Positions 9,272-17,705 of a stretch of 64,000 bases of DNA are shown piece by piece (within the stretch, counting starts at the first letter, position 1; each line of letters starts with the position of its first letter). Made by a program: the position numbers and the translations under genes. The notes beneath the pieces were generated by a model, which was not told the DNA's origin, made no database searches, and saw only the letters and a program-made list of their open reading frames with translations. The stretch comes from Erythrobacteraceae bacterium CFH 75059 (lineage in GTDB: Bacteria > Pseudomonadota > Alphaproteobacteria > Sphingomonadales > Sphingomonadaceae): the NCBI GenBank assembly GCA_004331795.1, contig SJSR01000001.1, positions 434,001 through 498,000 of the forward strand. The letters run 5' to 3'.

Positions 9272-10639
9272 ATGATCGTCACCGTCAACCCCGCCACGGG
9301 CGAGGAACTCCATCGCTACGACGAGCTTGACGAGGCGGGGATCGACCGCGCGCTGGACCGGGCGGCGGACGCCTTCGGACGCTGGCGCCGCAGCCCGCTG
9401 GAGGAGCGCACGGCCCTGCTGGCCCGTCTCGCGGGCGTGTACGAGGGGAACATCGACCGGCTCGCGCGGCAGGCCTCGCTGGAAATGGGCAAGACCTTCG
9501 CCTCCGCAAAGGCCGAGGTCGCGAAATGCGCCGCGCTTTTCCGCCACCTCGCCGAGAACGGCCCGGCCATGCTGGAGCCGGAGGTCTGGTCGTTGCCAGA
9601 TGGCGCGCGGGCGGAGGGGCACTGGCTGCCGCTCGGCCCGGTGCTGGCGGTGATGCCGTGGAACTTCCCCTACTGGCAGGTGGTCCGCTTCCTTGCTCCC
9701 ACGATCCTCGCCGGCAATGTCGGCCTGCTGAAGCACGCCAGCAGCGTGCAGGGCGTCGCCGCGTTGCTGGAGGAGATGATGGGCGAGGCGGGCGCGCCCG
9801 AGGGGCTGTTCCAGAACCTGCCGATCCGCGCCCGCGCGGTCGAGGGCATCATTGCCGACGACCGCGTCGTGGCGGCGACCCTGACCGGGAGCGAAGGCGC
9901 AGGCGCGGCGGTGGCCGAGGCCGCCGGGCGTCACCTCAAGAAGGTGGTGCTGGAACTCGGCGGGTCCGACCCGTTCATCGTCATGCCATCCGCCGACCTC
10001 GACGACGCGGTCAGGAACGCGGTCAGGGCACGCATCCAGAACACCGGCCAGTCTTGCATCTGCGGCAAGCGGATGATCGTCCATGGCGAGATCTACGACG
10101 CCTTCCTCGAACGGTTCGTCGATGCGATGGCGCAGGTGCGGGCGGGAGATCCGTTCGACGAGGCGAGCGACATGGGGCCGCTCTCCAGCGCGGAGCAGCG
10201 CGACACGGTGCTGAAACAGGTCGCCACGGCCCGCGAGGAAGGCGCGACAGTGGTCCTCGAACCGCGCGCACCGGATGGTCCGGGCGCCTACCTCACCGCC
10301 GGCGTGCTAACGGACGTGCCACCGGACAGCGCGACGGCGCGCGACGAGATCTTCGGTCCCGTGGCGCAGGTCTGCCGCGCCGCCGACATCGACGAGGCCA
10401 TCGCCCGCGCCAATGACATTCCGTTCGGTCTCGGCTCCTCCGTCTGGACGCAGGACAGTGGCGAGCAGGATCGCTTCATCCGCGAGATCGAGGCCGGGAT
10501 GACGGCGGTGAACCAGGTGCTCGCCAGCGACGTGCGCGCGCCGTTCGGGGGAACCAAGAAATCAGGGCACGGGCGCGAGCTGTCGGAGCACGGGCTGCGC
10601 GAATTCATGAACCTGAAAACGGTGATGCTGCCGCGCTGA
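9272..10639 (+). CDS. NAD(P)-dependent aldehyde dehydrogenase (succinate-semialdehyde type)
   Basis: A 455-residue aldehyde dehydrogenase of the Sad/YneI-like succinate-semialdehyde subgroup. Visible motifs are MPWNFPYWQ (cofactor and oxyanion Asn, about 128-136), ELGGSDPF with general base Glu228, GQSCICGKR with catalytic Cys262, and the C-terminal FGGTKKSGHGRE. Soluble and probably tetrameric. The likely reaction is oxidation of succinate semialdehyde to succinate, but substrate assignment in this family is weak from sequence alone. It may have its own transcript, with a GC-rich hairpin directly after the stop. Confidence 0.88.
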   Translation: MIVTVNPATGEELHRYDELDEAGIDRALDRAADAFGRWRRSPLEERTALLARLAGVYEGNIDRLARQASLEMGKTFASAKAEVAKCAALFRHLAENGPAMLEPEVWSLPDGARAEGHWLPLGPVLAVMPWNFPYWQVVRFLAPTILAGNVGLLKHASSVQGVAALLEEMMGEAGAPEGLFQNLPIRARAVEGIIADDRVVAATLTGSEGAGAAVAEAAGRHLKKVVLELGGSDPFIVMPSADLDDAVRNAVRARIQNTGQSCICGKRMIVHGEIYDAFLERFVDAMAQVRAGDPFDEASDMGPLSSAEQRDTVLKQVATAREEGATVVLEPRAPDGPGAYLTAGVLTDVPPDSATARDEIFGPVAQVCRAADIDEAIARANDIPFGLGSSVWTQDSGEQDRFIREIEAGMTAVNQVLASDVRAPFGGTKKSGHGRELSEHGLREFMNLKTVMLPR

Positions 10640-10642
10640 CGG

Positions 10643-10673
10643 GCGCGCCGGCCCACGGACAGTCCCGGCGCGC
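10643..10673 (+). terminator. GC-rich hairpin after the aldehyde dehydrogenase gene
   Basis: Perfect 9-bp stem (GCGCGCCGG with its complement CCGGCGCGC) around a 13-nt loop, starting 3 bp after the stop codon. There is no U tract, so it may be a weak or Rho-assisted terminator or a 3'-end stabiliser. Confidence 0.4.
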
Positions 10674-10774
10674 TGCGGCAGCCAGCAGCCGGTCCCGACG
10701 CCCAGCCCGGCGAAGGAAGGCCCGCGCGGCCGGCAGCGGCATGCTTGCCGCCCCGGCGCAGCGCGGCGCCCGCG

Positions 10775-11956
10775 TCAGAACACCTCGAACAGCCCCGCCG
10801 CGCCCATGCCGCCGCCCACGCACATGGTCACGACGACGTGGCGGGCGCCGCGCCGCTTGCCTTCGATCAAGGCGTGGCCGGTGCAGCGCGCGCCGGTCAT
10901 GCCGTAGGGGTGACCGATGGAGATCGATCCGCCGGAGACGTTCAGCAGCTCATCGGGGATGCCAAGCTTGTCACGGCAGTACAGGACCTGCACCGCGAAC
11001 GCCTCGTTCAGCTCCCACAGACCGATGTCGTCCATCTTGAGCCCGAAGCGGTCCAGCAGCGCCGGGATCGCATAGACCGGCCCGATGCCCATCTCGTCCG
11101 GCTCGGTGCCGGCGACGGCCATCCCGACATAGCGGCCCAGCGGCTGCAACCCGCGCTGCTCGGCCACTTTGGCCTCCATCAGCACGCAGGCCGAGGCGCC
11201 GTCGGACAGTTGCGAGGCGTTGCCGGCGGTGATCGTCGTGCCCTCGCCCATGACAGGCTTGAGGCTCTGCAGGCCTTCGAGCGTGGTGTCGGGACGGTTC
11301 CCCTCGTCCTTGGCGAGGGTTACCTCGCGGTCGGACACCTCGCCCGTCGCCTTGTCCTGCACCTTCATGGTGGTGGTGACGGGCACGATCTCGTCGTCGA
11401 AGCGCCCCTGCGCCTGCGCCTCGGCGGTGCGCCGCTGCGACTGAAGCGCGTATTCGTCCTGCGCCTCGCGCGAGATGCCGTAACGCTGCGCGACCGTCTC
11501 GGCGGTCTGCAGCATGGGCATGTAGATCGCCTTGTGCATGGCGATGAGCGACGGGTCGGGCTGGACCCGCATCTCGGCCGTCTGCACCAGGCTGATCGAT
11601 TCCTGCCCGCCGGCCGCGACCACGTCCATGCGGTCAACCACGATCTGCTTGGCGGCGGTGGCGATCGCCATCAGCCCGCTGGCGCATTGCCGGTCGAGGC
11701 TCATGCCCGACACCGACACCGGCGCCCCCGCGCGCAGCGCCACCTGCCGGGCGATGTTGCCGGCCTGCGTCCCCTGCTGGAGCGCGCTGCCCCAGACCAC
11801 GTCCTGCAGCTCGCCCGCCTCGATACCTGCCCGCTCGATGGCCGGCGCAAGGGCGTAGCTCCCGAGGGTCGGTCCCAGGGTGGCGTTGAACCCGCCCCGA
11901 TAGGCGCGTCCGATGGCGGTGCGGGCGGTGGAGACGATGACGGCGTCACGGGACAT
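10775..11956 (-). CDS. Acetyl-CoA C-acyltransferase (thiolase)
   Basis: A 393-residue thiolase. Nucleophilic Cys91 lies in DRQCASGL, with the general acid/base pair in [12 protein letters not shown] and the final TMCVGGGMG. It could condense acetyl-CoA (PhaA-like) or cleave 3-ketoacyl-CoA (FadA-like); the sequence does not settle which. It lies 45 bp downstream of the MaoC-type hydratase gene on the same strand, and the pair suggests beta-oxidation or short-chain acyl-CoA metabolism. It converges with the aldehyde dehydrogenase gene. Confidence 0.92.
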   Translation of the reverse strand: MSRDAVIVSTARTAIGRAYRGGFNATLGPTLGSYALAPAIERAGIEAGELQDVVWGSALQQGTQAGNIARQVALRAGAPVSVSGMSLDRQCASGLMAIATAAKQIVVDRMDVVAAGGQESISLVQTAEMRVQPDPSLIAMHKAIYMPMLQTAETVAQRYGISREAQDEYALQSQRRTAEAQAQGRFDDEIVPVTTTMKVQDKATGEVSDREVTLAKDEGNRPDTTLEGLQSLKPVMGEGTTITAGNASQLSDGASACVLMEAKVAEQRGLQPLGRYVGMAVAGTEPDEMGIGPVYAIPALLDRFGLKMDDIGLWELNEAFAVQVLYCRDKLGIPDELLNVSGGSISIGHPYGMTGARCTGHALIEGKRRGARHVVVTMCVGGGMGAAGLFEVF

Positions 11957-12001
11957 GGGATCAGTTCCTCTGGCTGGTGGAAGGTAAGGCGACGGGAGTT
12001 G

Positions 12002-12451
12002 TCAGACGAACAGCTGCGTGATCCACTCGCAGACCAGCGCGGGCTTGTCCTCGCCTTCGATCTCGATGGTGATCTCCACCGTCTGCTGCCACTGGCCGGG
12101 CCGCTTCTCGGTCATTTCGAGGAGTTTCCAGTGGCCGCGGATGCGCTTGCCCGCGCGGACGGGGTTGATGAAGCGGGTCTTGTTGCCGCCGTAGTTCAGC
12201 CCCATCCGGACACCCTCGGGCCGGGGAAGATCGGAATTCTGCGACAGGTAGGGAATCATCGACAGGGTGAGGAAGCCGTGCGCGATGGTGCCGCCGAACG
12301 GCGTCATCTTCGCCATTTCCTCGTTGACGTGGATGAACTGGTGATCGCCCGTCGCGTCGGCGAACTGGTTGATCCGCTCCTGCGTGATCTCCACCCACTC
12401 GCTCGAGCCGAGCGACTGCCCGACCTTGGTGCTCATCTCCTGCGGCGTCAT
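12002..12451 (-). CDS. MaoC family dehydratase (enoyl-CoA hydratase 2-like)
   Basis: A 149-residue single hotdog domain with the hydratase-2 motif FADATGDHQFIH, giving catalytic Asp36 and His41, followed by PFGGTIAHGFLTLS. Members hydrate trans-2-enoyl-CoA to (R)-3-hydroxyacyl-CoA (PhaJ-like, feeding PHA synthesis) or act on related thioesters. It precedes the thiolase gene by 45 bp, probably as one operon. The HD-GYP gene ends 85 bp upstream on the same strand. Exact chain-length preference is unknown. Confidence 0.88.
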   Translation of the reverse strand: MTPQEMSTKVGQSLGSSEWVEITQERINQFADATGDHQFIHVNEEMAKMTPFGGTIAHGFLTLSMIPYLSQNSDLPRPEGVRMGLNYGGNKTRFINPVRAGKRIRGHWKLLEMTEKRPGQWQQTVEITIEIEGEDKPALVCEWITQLFV

Positions 12452-12536
12452 AGGGTCGCTCTCCGATCGGCTGAAACCTCGCCGATGCCATGCCGCGCGC
12501 GGCGGGGCAACGCAAGCACGGCGCGCCGGGCGACCG

Positions 12537-13898
12537 TCAGCCGCTTTCCAGCACCTCCGTCAGAGCGGCAAAGCAGGCGGGATCGACCGCGCGCCCAACC
12601 TCCGCAGCCATGACCTCCAGCGCCCGCTGGCGCGGCATGGCGGCGCGGTAGGGCCGGTCCGCGGTCAGCGCGTCATAGAAATCGCAGGTGGTGATGATGC
12701 GCGTCTCGACGCGGATCTGTTCGCCGCGCAGGCCAAGCGGATAGCCGGTGCCGTCAAGCCGCTCGTGATGGGCGGCGGCAAGATCGGCCATGTCCGACAG
12801 GACGCCGATGCGCCCGAGGATCCGGTTCGTGTGCGCGGCATGCTCGCGCATCTCCACCCACTCCGCTTCGGTGAGCGTGCCCGGCTTGTCCAGAACGGCG
12901 CTCGACACCCCGAGCTTGCCGATGTCGTGCAACGCCGCGGCCCGGCGCAGAGGCCGGATGCGATCTGCGGGCACGCCCATCTGCCGGGCGAGATCTTCGG
13001 CGTAGCGGGCCACGCGGCCCGAATGGCCCGCGGTGTAGGGGCTCTTGGCGTCGATGACCTGACCGAAGGCAAGGGTGATCGCGTCGAGCCAGTCGTCGTC
13101 CACGGGCGCATCCTCGACCGGAGCGCGGGCCGCGACAAGCGCATCGATCAGCGGCGACTCGAGATCGCGCCAGAACGCCTCATCCTCCGCCAGCGACGCA
13201 AAGGCGCGCGCGGCTTCGGGATCGAGCCATGTGCCCGCTCGGCGCGCAACCTCGTCCTGCGCCGCGACGCGGCCACCGGTCTGATGAAACACGTCCGCCA
13301 CTTGCGCCAGCAGCGCGAGACGAGCGCCGAGCGGGATCGCCTGTCCGGTCAGCCCGTCCGGGCGGCCCGTGCCGTTCCAGTGCTCGTCCAGATGGTAGAT
13401 GCCCTGCGCCACGGCCTCGTCGCGTCGCAGACTGCGGGCAATCTCTGCCCCGCGGGTGCAGCGCGCGAGGATCATGTCCTGCGCGATCTCGTCGCCGTGG
13501 CGCAGGATGTTCGCCACCGCGCCGATCCGCCGCGTCCAGGACGCGGACGCTCCGGTTTCGCGGAACACGAACCGCAAGGTCGATGGCAGCCCCGGCGGCA
13601 CCGTCTTCCACCTGCGCTTGAAGGTGCGGTCGTCGGCGAGATAGAGTTCGGCAATCCGCGCGGCGTTGCTGGAGCAGCCCAGATCCTTCAGCAGCGCCGT
13701 ATAATGGACGTGGGCCGTCTGCGCCGGGTCCGCGCCCAGCCGTTCCGCCACCCGCCCGGCAATGTAGCAGCACCGGACCGCGTGCCCGGCCGGCTGCCCC
13801 TCCGTCAGATCGAGAGCATAGCTGAACGCGCCGGCAACATCGCCGAAGCTGATCGTGCCCGATGCGGCACAAAGAGCGGCATGCTGCATCCTCGGCAT
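12537..13898 (-). CDS. Tandem HD-GYP domain protein, first domain degenerate
   Basis: A 453-residue protein with two HD-GYP-like halves. The C-terminal half (about 270-450) keeps the c-di-GMP phosphodiesterase signature: HDIGK at 324-328 and HHERLDGTGYP at 377-387. The N-terminal half (about 25-210) has the same order of motifs, but the HD pair is replaced by KDLGCSS (71-77) and the GYP part reads HWNGTGRPDG (173-182). There is no membrane segment or receiver domain, so it is cytosolic. The likely role is breakdown of cyclic di-GMP, with the first half as a sensory or dimerisation module. Confidence 0.87.
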   Translation of the reverse strand: MPRMQHAALCAASGTISFGDVAGAFSYALDLTEGQPAGHAVRCCYIAGRVAERLGADPAQTAHVHYTALLKDLGCSSNAARIAELYLADDRTFKRRWKTVPPGLPSTLRFVFRETGASASWTRRIGAVANILRHGDEIAQDMILARCTRGAEIARSLRRDEAVAQGIYHLDEHWNGTGRPDGLTGQAIPLGARLALLAQVADVFHQTGGRVAAQDEVARRAGTWLDPEAARAFASLAEDEAFWRDLESPLIDALVAARAPVEDAPVDDDWLDAITLAFGQVIDAKSPYTAGHSGRVARYAEDLARQMGVPADRIRPLRRAAALHDIGKLGVSSAVLDKPGTLTEAEWVEMREHAAHTNRILGRIGVLSDMADLAAAHHERLDGTGYPLGLRGEQIRVETRIITTCDFYDALTADRPYRAAMPRQRALEVMAAEVGRAVDPACFAALTEVLESG

Positions 13899-14010
13899 TC
13901 TGCGCCGCCATCATGAGGAAACGGTGAGCAATGCTCCTTAACAGGGGTTTGGATCAGGGCTCCGCATGCCTGCGGGAGGGGACGTCATGCGGCCTCGCAG
14001 GGACAAAAAA

Positions 14011-14036
14011 GGGCCGGTCGCATGCACGACCGGCCC
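14011..14036 (-). terminator. Rho-independent terminator of the PEP-CTERM gene
   Basis: Perfect 10-bp stem GGGCCGGTCG with its complement around a 6-nt loop. On the minus strand it is followed by six T residues (AAAAAA at 14005-14010 on the plus strand). It lies 28 bp past the stop of the PEP-CTERM gene. Confidence 0.85.
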
Positions 14037-14064
14037 CGCTTTGCGTGAGGAAGGGACCCGCGCG

Positions 14065-14724
14065 TCAGAGCGCGTAGCGCACCCGCACTTCGCGGGTCTT
14101 GCGAGCCCGCATCGACGCACCGATGAAGCCGAAGCCCAGCAGCATCAACGCCCAAGTACCCGGCTCCGGCACGGCCGCCTGGATGGCGATGTTGTCCACC
14201 TCGAAGGCGTTCCGGCTCGACGACAGGCGCAGGGCCCCGATGTTGAACTGGTCCGCGCCGGTGATGGTCAGGTACGCCAGCGGGTTGGTGATGGGCGAGG
14301 ACTGGTTGCCGTTGGGGTTCACCGCCGCGTCGAACCCGGTGAAGCTCGCCAGGACGGTGGTCAGGTCACGGCCCAGCACTTCCAGCGTGTTGAAGTCGTC
14401 CACCGATCCCCAGATGAAGGAGATCTGGCCGATCGACGCGAAGGCGGACAGGTTGAGAATGCCCGGCGAGCCATCGGACGGGCCGACGGTCCAGTATCCG
14501 CCGGTGCTGCCGAACGGCTGGGCCGCGACACCGCTCACACTGCCGAAGCGGACCTGCCCGCCGGTGGCTTCGGCCGGTGCGCCCGAATCGAAGGTGAAGG
14601 TCGGCGTCGGCCCGCTGTAGGGGTTGGTGCCGGGAACTGACGTCAGGACAATGGCAGCGCTCGCGCCGCTGGCCATGCCAAGGGTCGCAAGTGCCGCAGT
14701 AGCAGCGAGAAGCTTCATGCGCAT
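14065..14724 (-). CDS. PEPxxWA-CTERM sorting-domain exported protein
   Basis: A 219-residue exported protein with a signal peptide (cleavage near ASAA, residues 21-24) and the C-terminal sorting tail VPEPGTWALMLLGFGFIG followed by basic residues, the PEPxxWA form typical of sphingomonads. Such proteins are processed by exosortase at the inner membrane and are often linked to extracellular polysaccharide. The middle region is Gly/Ser/Thr/Asn-rich and beta-prone, of unknown function. AAGGACC lies before the ATG at 14724. It is a stand-alone gene with its own terminator; no exosortase gene lies in this window. Confidence 0.88.
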   Translation of the reverse strand: MRMKLLAATAALATLGMASGASAAIVLTSVPGTNPYSGPTPTFTFDSGAPAEATGGQVRFGSVSGVAAQPFGSTGGYWTVGPSDGSPGILNLSAFASIGQISFIWGSVDDFNTLEVLGRDLTTVLASFTGFDAAVNPNGNQSSPITNPLAYLTITGADQFNIGALRLSSSRNAFEVDNIAIQAAVPEPGTWALMLLGFGFIGASMRARKTREVRVRYAL

Positions 14725-15085
14725 GTCGTAGGTCCTTCATGCATCGCGGTTCAAAGACAGTGCCGCTCCGATTGCAGCGACACTCGAGAATGCGACCCTC
14801 GGGCAATGCTCATGAGGTGCTGCACACCTTCACCAACACATCTGCCTCGCTGCGCAATCTACCCCTAAACAGATCGTTAACCAAGTATAAAGAATTCGCG
14901 AGAGTCAGGCGCTTAGACAGCATGTGCCGTTCCGGAACACAGGCTTGTGCTTATTCGCGTCCATAGATGGCTGCGCCGCTTCTTCCGCAGGACTCTCCGT
15001 GATTCAGCAACTTGAGGGCGTGCGACGGCTTGGTCGGGCCGGCGCGGGACGGCGCGGCGCTTTCGACTTGCGCCGCATTTCCGAC
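14725..15085. other. Non-coding gap between the PEP-CTERM gene and ung
   Basis: About 360 bp in which I see no credible gene. The stretch 14840-14960 is noticeably more AT-rich than its surroundings and presumably holds the promoter of the PEP-CTERM gene. A 7-bp stem-loop (GCGGCGC and its complement, 15054-15076) lies just beyond the ung stop but lacks a T tract. A 75-codon plus-strand frame (14739-14966) looks like chance. Confidence 0.6.
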
Positions 15086-15763
15086 TCACCAGTCTATCGG
15101 CGCTTCACCGTGCGATGTGAGAAACGCGTTGGCGCGGCTGAACGGGCGCGAGCCGAAGAAGCCGCGGTGGGCCGACAGGGGGGAAGGATGGGGGCTGAAC
15201 AGCCACAGGTGGCGTTCGCCGGCGCGCGCCCGCAGCGGTGCGAGCGCCGCCTGCGCCTGCGCGCCCCAGCCCATGAACACCAGCGGCCGTCCCTGGCAGG
15301 CGAGCGCCTCCAGGCACCTGTCCGTCAGCGCCTCCCAGCCAAGGCCCGCGTGGCTGGCAGGCTGTCCCGCGCGGACCGTCAGGACGCGGTTGAGGAGCAG
15401 CACGCCTCCCCGCGCCCAGGCAGCGAGATCGGCCGGGGCGGACGCCGCGCCGCCCAGATCCTCCGCGCGCTCGCGCAGGATGTTCTGCAACGACGGGGGC
15501 GGACGCACGCCCGGCGGCACGGCGAAGGCCAAGCCGTTCGCCTGTCCCGGACCGTGATAGGGATCCTGCCCGAGAATGACGACCCGGACGCTCGCGAAGG
15601 GGGTCAGGGCGAGCGCGCGCAGGCGGCAGGTCGGTGACGGATAGACCGCGACGCCGGCCGCTTCCTCGTCGGCCAGCCGGCGGGCGAGCGCCTGCAGCCG
15701 TGGTCCTCGAAGCACCGCGCCGGCGGCGGCGCGCCAGCCCTGCTCAAGCTCATCGGGGTTCAT
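15086..15763 (-). CDS. ung: Uracil-DNA glycosylase, family 1
   Basis: Removes uracil from DNA in base-excision repair. The 225-residue protein has the water-activating motif GQDPYH at residues 65-70 (Asp67) and the DNA-minor-groove motif HPSPLSAHRGFFGS near the C-terminus. VFMGWGAQAQ occupies the position of the usual VFLLWG strand. The start MNPDELEQGW is the only good one in frame. It diverges from the RNase D-like gene with 80 bp between starts. Confidence 0.94.
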   Translation of the reverse strand: MNPDELEQGWRAAAGAVLRGPRLQALARRLADEEAAGVAVYPSPTCRLRALALTPFASVRVVILGQDPYHGPGQANGLAFAVPPGVRPPPSLQNILRERAEDLGGAASAPADLAAWARGGVLLLNRVLTVRAGQPASHAGLGWEALTDRCLEALACQGRPLVFMGWGAQAQAALAPLRARAGERHLWLFSPHPSPLSAHRGFFGSRPFSRANAFLTSHGEAPIDW

Positions 15764-15843
15764 GCGGGGCCAGGGTAGCGCGGCACACCCCGGCGTTCCA
15801 GCGCCCCTTTCCCTTGCCGGCGATCGCGCCTAAGGCTGGCGCG

Positions 15844-16461
15844 ATGGCTGTGCACTTCCACGAGAACGACTTGCCCGAGGGCGCCCTTGCCGACGGGGCA
15901 GTGGCCGTGGACACCGAGACGATGGGGCTGGTGACCCGCCGCGACCGGCTGTGCGTGGTGCAGATCAGCGACGGGCGCGGCGACGAGCATCTCGTGCGGT
16001 TCGCGCCCGGCAGCGACTACGCGGCGCCCCGGCTCAAGGCCGTGCTCGGTGATCCGGCGCGGCTCAAGCTGTTCCATTTCGCCCGCTTCGACCTCGCGGC
16101 GCTTCAGCATTACCTCGGCGTGATGGCGGCGCCGGTGTTCTGCACCAAGATCGCCAGCAAGCTGACCCGCACCTACACCGATCGCCACGGGCTCAAGAAC
16201 CTGGTGAGCGAACTGCTCGGAGCGGACATCTCCAAGGCGCAGCAGTCGTCGGACTGGGGTGGCCCGGATCTTTCGGAGGCGCAGCGCGACTATGCCGCGA
16301 GCGACGTGCGCTACCTCCATGCGCTGCACGAAGTGCTGACCGCGCGGCTGGTGCGCGAGAACCGGCTCCACCTCGCGCAGGCGTGCTTCGATTTCCTGCC
16401 GACGCGCGCCCTGCTCGATCTGGCCGGATGGGACGATGCCGACATCTTCAGCCACGAGTAA
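15844..16461 (+). CDS. RNase D-like 3'-5' exoribonuclease
   Basis: A 205-residue protein made of the DEDD exonuclease domain alone. DTET at residues 23-26 gives the first two acidic ligands, FHFARFD and YAASDVRYL the remaining exonuclease motifs. It lacks the HRDC domains of full RNase D (about 370 aa), as is common for the short alphaproteobacterial paralogue. The likely role is 3' trimming of RNA. It lies just upstream of lptC, an arrangement I associate with sphingomonads (from memory). ATG at 15844. Confidence 0.88.
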   Translation: MAVHFHENDLPEGALADGAVAVDTETMGLVTRRDRLCVVQISDGRGDEHLVRFAPGSDYAAPRLKAVLGDPARLKLFHFARFDLAALQHYLGVMAAPVFCTKIASKLTRTYTDRHGLKNLVSELLGADISKAQQSSDWGGPDLSEAQRDYAASDVRYLHALHEVLTARLVRENRLHLAQACFDFLPTRALLDLAGWDDADIFSHE

Positions 16462-16485
16462 GCGCCGGGACGCTAGCGCCGGCGC

Positions 16486-17154
16486 ATGGTGAGGCACACA
16501 TCGCCCGTCGAGACCGCCGATGCGCGCGCCTTGCGCGGCCGGCGGCAGCGTTTCGCCGCGCCGGGCGGCTTCCACGACCGCCTCATCCGCATCCTCGCCG
16601 TGGCGCTGCCGATGGCGATCGGGGTGGTTGCCGCGCTGGTGATCATCGTGCCGCTCAGTCCGCGGGGCGAAGTCAGCTTCCTGCTCGACCGCAACCGCGC
16701 CGAAGTCACGGAGAACCGGCTCAGCGTCGACAACGCGCTGTACCGCGGGCTGGACCGCGAGAACCGTCCCTTTTCGCTCAAGGCGGGCGAGGCGGTCCAG
16801 CACACCCAGGCCGAGGGGCTGGTGCGGCTGCGCGACCTCGTGGCGCAGTTGCTCCTGCCCGAAGGCCCGGCGCGTGTGACGGCGCAGGGCGGGATCTATG
16901 ACCTGCGGGAGCAGCGCGTGACCGCCGACGGGCCGGTGCTGTTCACCGCCGCCGACGGCTATCGCATGCTCGCCCGGGGCGTGGCGGTGGACATGACCAA
17001 CCGCCGGCTGGTCGGCCAAGACGGCGTGTCGGGCGAGGTGCCGGCGGGCACGTTCCGCGCCGACCGGCTCGAGGCGGATCTCGCCACCCGCACCATCACC
17101 CTTGACGGCAATGCCCGGATCACCATGGTCCCCGGACGTTTGAGGATGCCATGA
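16486..17154 (+). CDS. lptC: LPS export protein LptC
   Basis: Bitopic inner-membrane component of the Lpt bridge that takes lipopolysaccharide from LptBFG to LptA. The 222-residue product has one transmembrane helix near residues 35-57 followed by a periplasmic OstA/LptC-like beta-jellyroll, with LRDLVAQLLLPEGPARVTAQGGIYD typical of repeat strands (quoted in part: VTAQGGIYD). It overlaps lptA by 4 bp (ATGA), so the two are coupled. lptB would be expected after lptA but is not present; holA converges there instead. Confidence 0.85.
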   Translation: MVRHTSPVETADARALRGRRQRFAAPGGFHDRLIRILAVALPMAIGVVAALVIIVPLSPRGEVSFLLDRNRAEVTENRLSVDNALYRGLDRENRPFSLKAGEAVQHTQAEGLVRLRDLVAQLLLPEGPARVTAQGGIYDLREQRVTADGPVLFTAADGYRMLARGVAVDMTNRRLVGQDGVSGEVPAGTFRADRLEADLATRTITLDGNARITMVPGRLRMP

Positions 17155-17705
17155 TGACCTCGCTTTCCTCGCTTGCCCCCCTCGCCCTCCGCGGCTTCCT
17201 GATCAGCCTGCTCGCCACGCTGGCGCTGGCGTCCGGGTTCGCCCTCCAGGCCCAGGCCTTCGGCAACCACAACACCAACGCTCCGGTCAATTTCGCCGCC
17301 GACCGCATCCAGCTTCAGGATCGGGAAAACCGGGTGGTGCTGAGCGGCGACGTGGTGATCAACCAGGCCGCCCTCACGCTGAGAGCCGCGCGGACGCTGA
17401 TCAACTACACCGATGCGGGCAGCCTCCAGATCCAGCGGATGACCGCGACCGGCGGGGTGCGGGTGACGCGCGGCAACGAGACCGCCACGGGCGATGTCGC
17501 GGTTTACGACTTCGACCGCCGCATCATCACCATGTCCGGCGATGTGCGACTCAGCCAGGGCCCGGACAATCTGCGGGGCGGACGGCTGGTGATCGACCTG
17601 ACGAGCGGCATCGCCACCATGGACGGCGGCTCCCGCGCCCCGGTCGACGTCCCGGGGGCCGGACCGGGCCGGGTGACGGGCACCTTCACCGTTCCCGCGC
17701 GCTGA
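17151..17705 (+). CDS. lptA: LPS transport periplasmic protein LptA
   Basis: A 184-residue periplasmic protein with an N-terminal signal peptide ending near LQAQA (about residues 32-36) and an OstA-like domain: FAADRIQLQDRENRVVLSG then GDVVINQAALTLRA and GNETATGDVAVYDF. LptA forms the periplasmic bridge carrying LPS to LptD/E. Its first ATG overlaps the lptC stop, and a second ATG follows immediately (ATGATG). The 3' end overlaps convergent holA by 20 bp. Confidence 0.88.
   Translation: MMTSLSSLAPLALRGFLISLLATLALASGFALQAQAFGNHNTNAPVNFAADRIQLQDRENRVVLSGDVVINQAALTLRAARTLINYTDAGSLQIQRMTATGGVRVTRGNETATGDVAVYDFDRRIITMSGDVRLSQGPDNLRGGRLVIDLTSGIATMDGGSRAPVDVPGAGPGRVTGTFTVPAR

Noticed and set aside
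14739-14966. Possible 75-residue plus-strand gene between the PEP-CTERM gene and ung
   Set aside because: No ribosome binding site, odd composition, and it overlaps the likely promoter of the PEP-CTERM gene.
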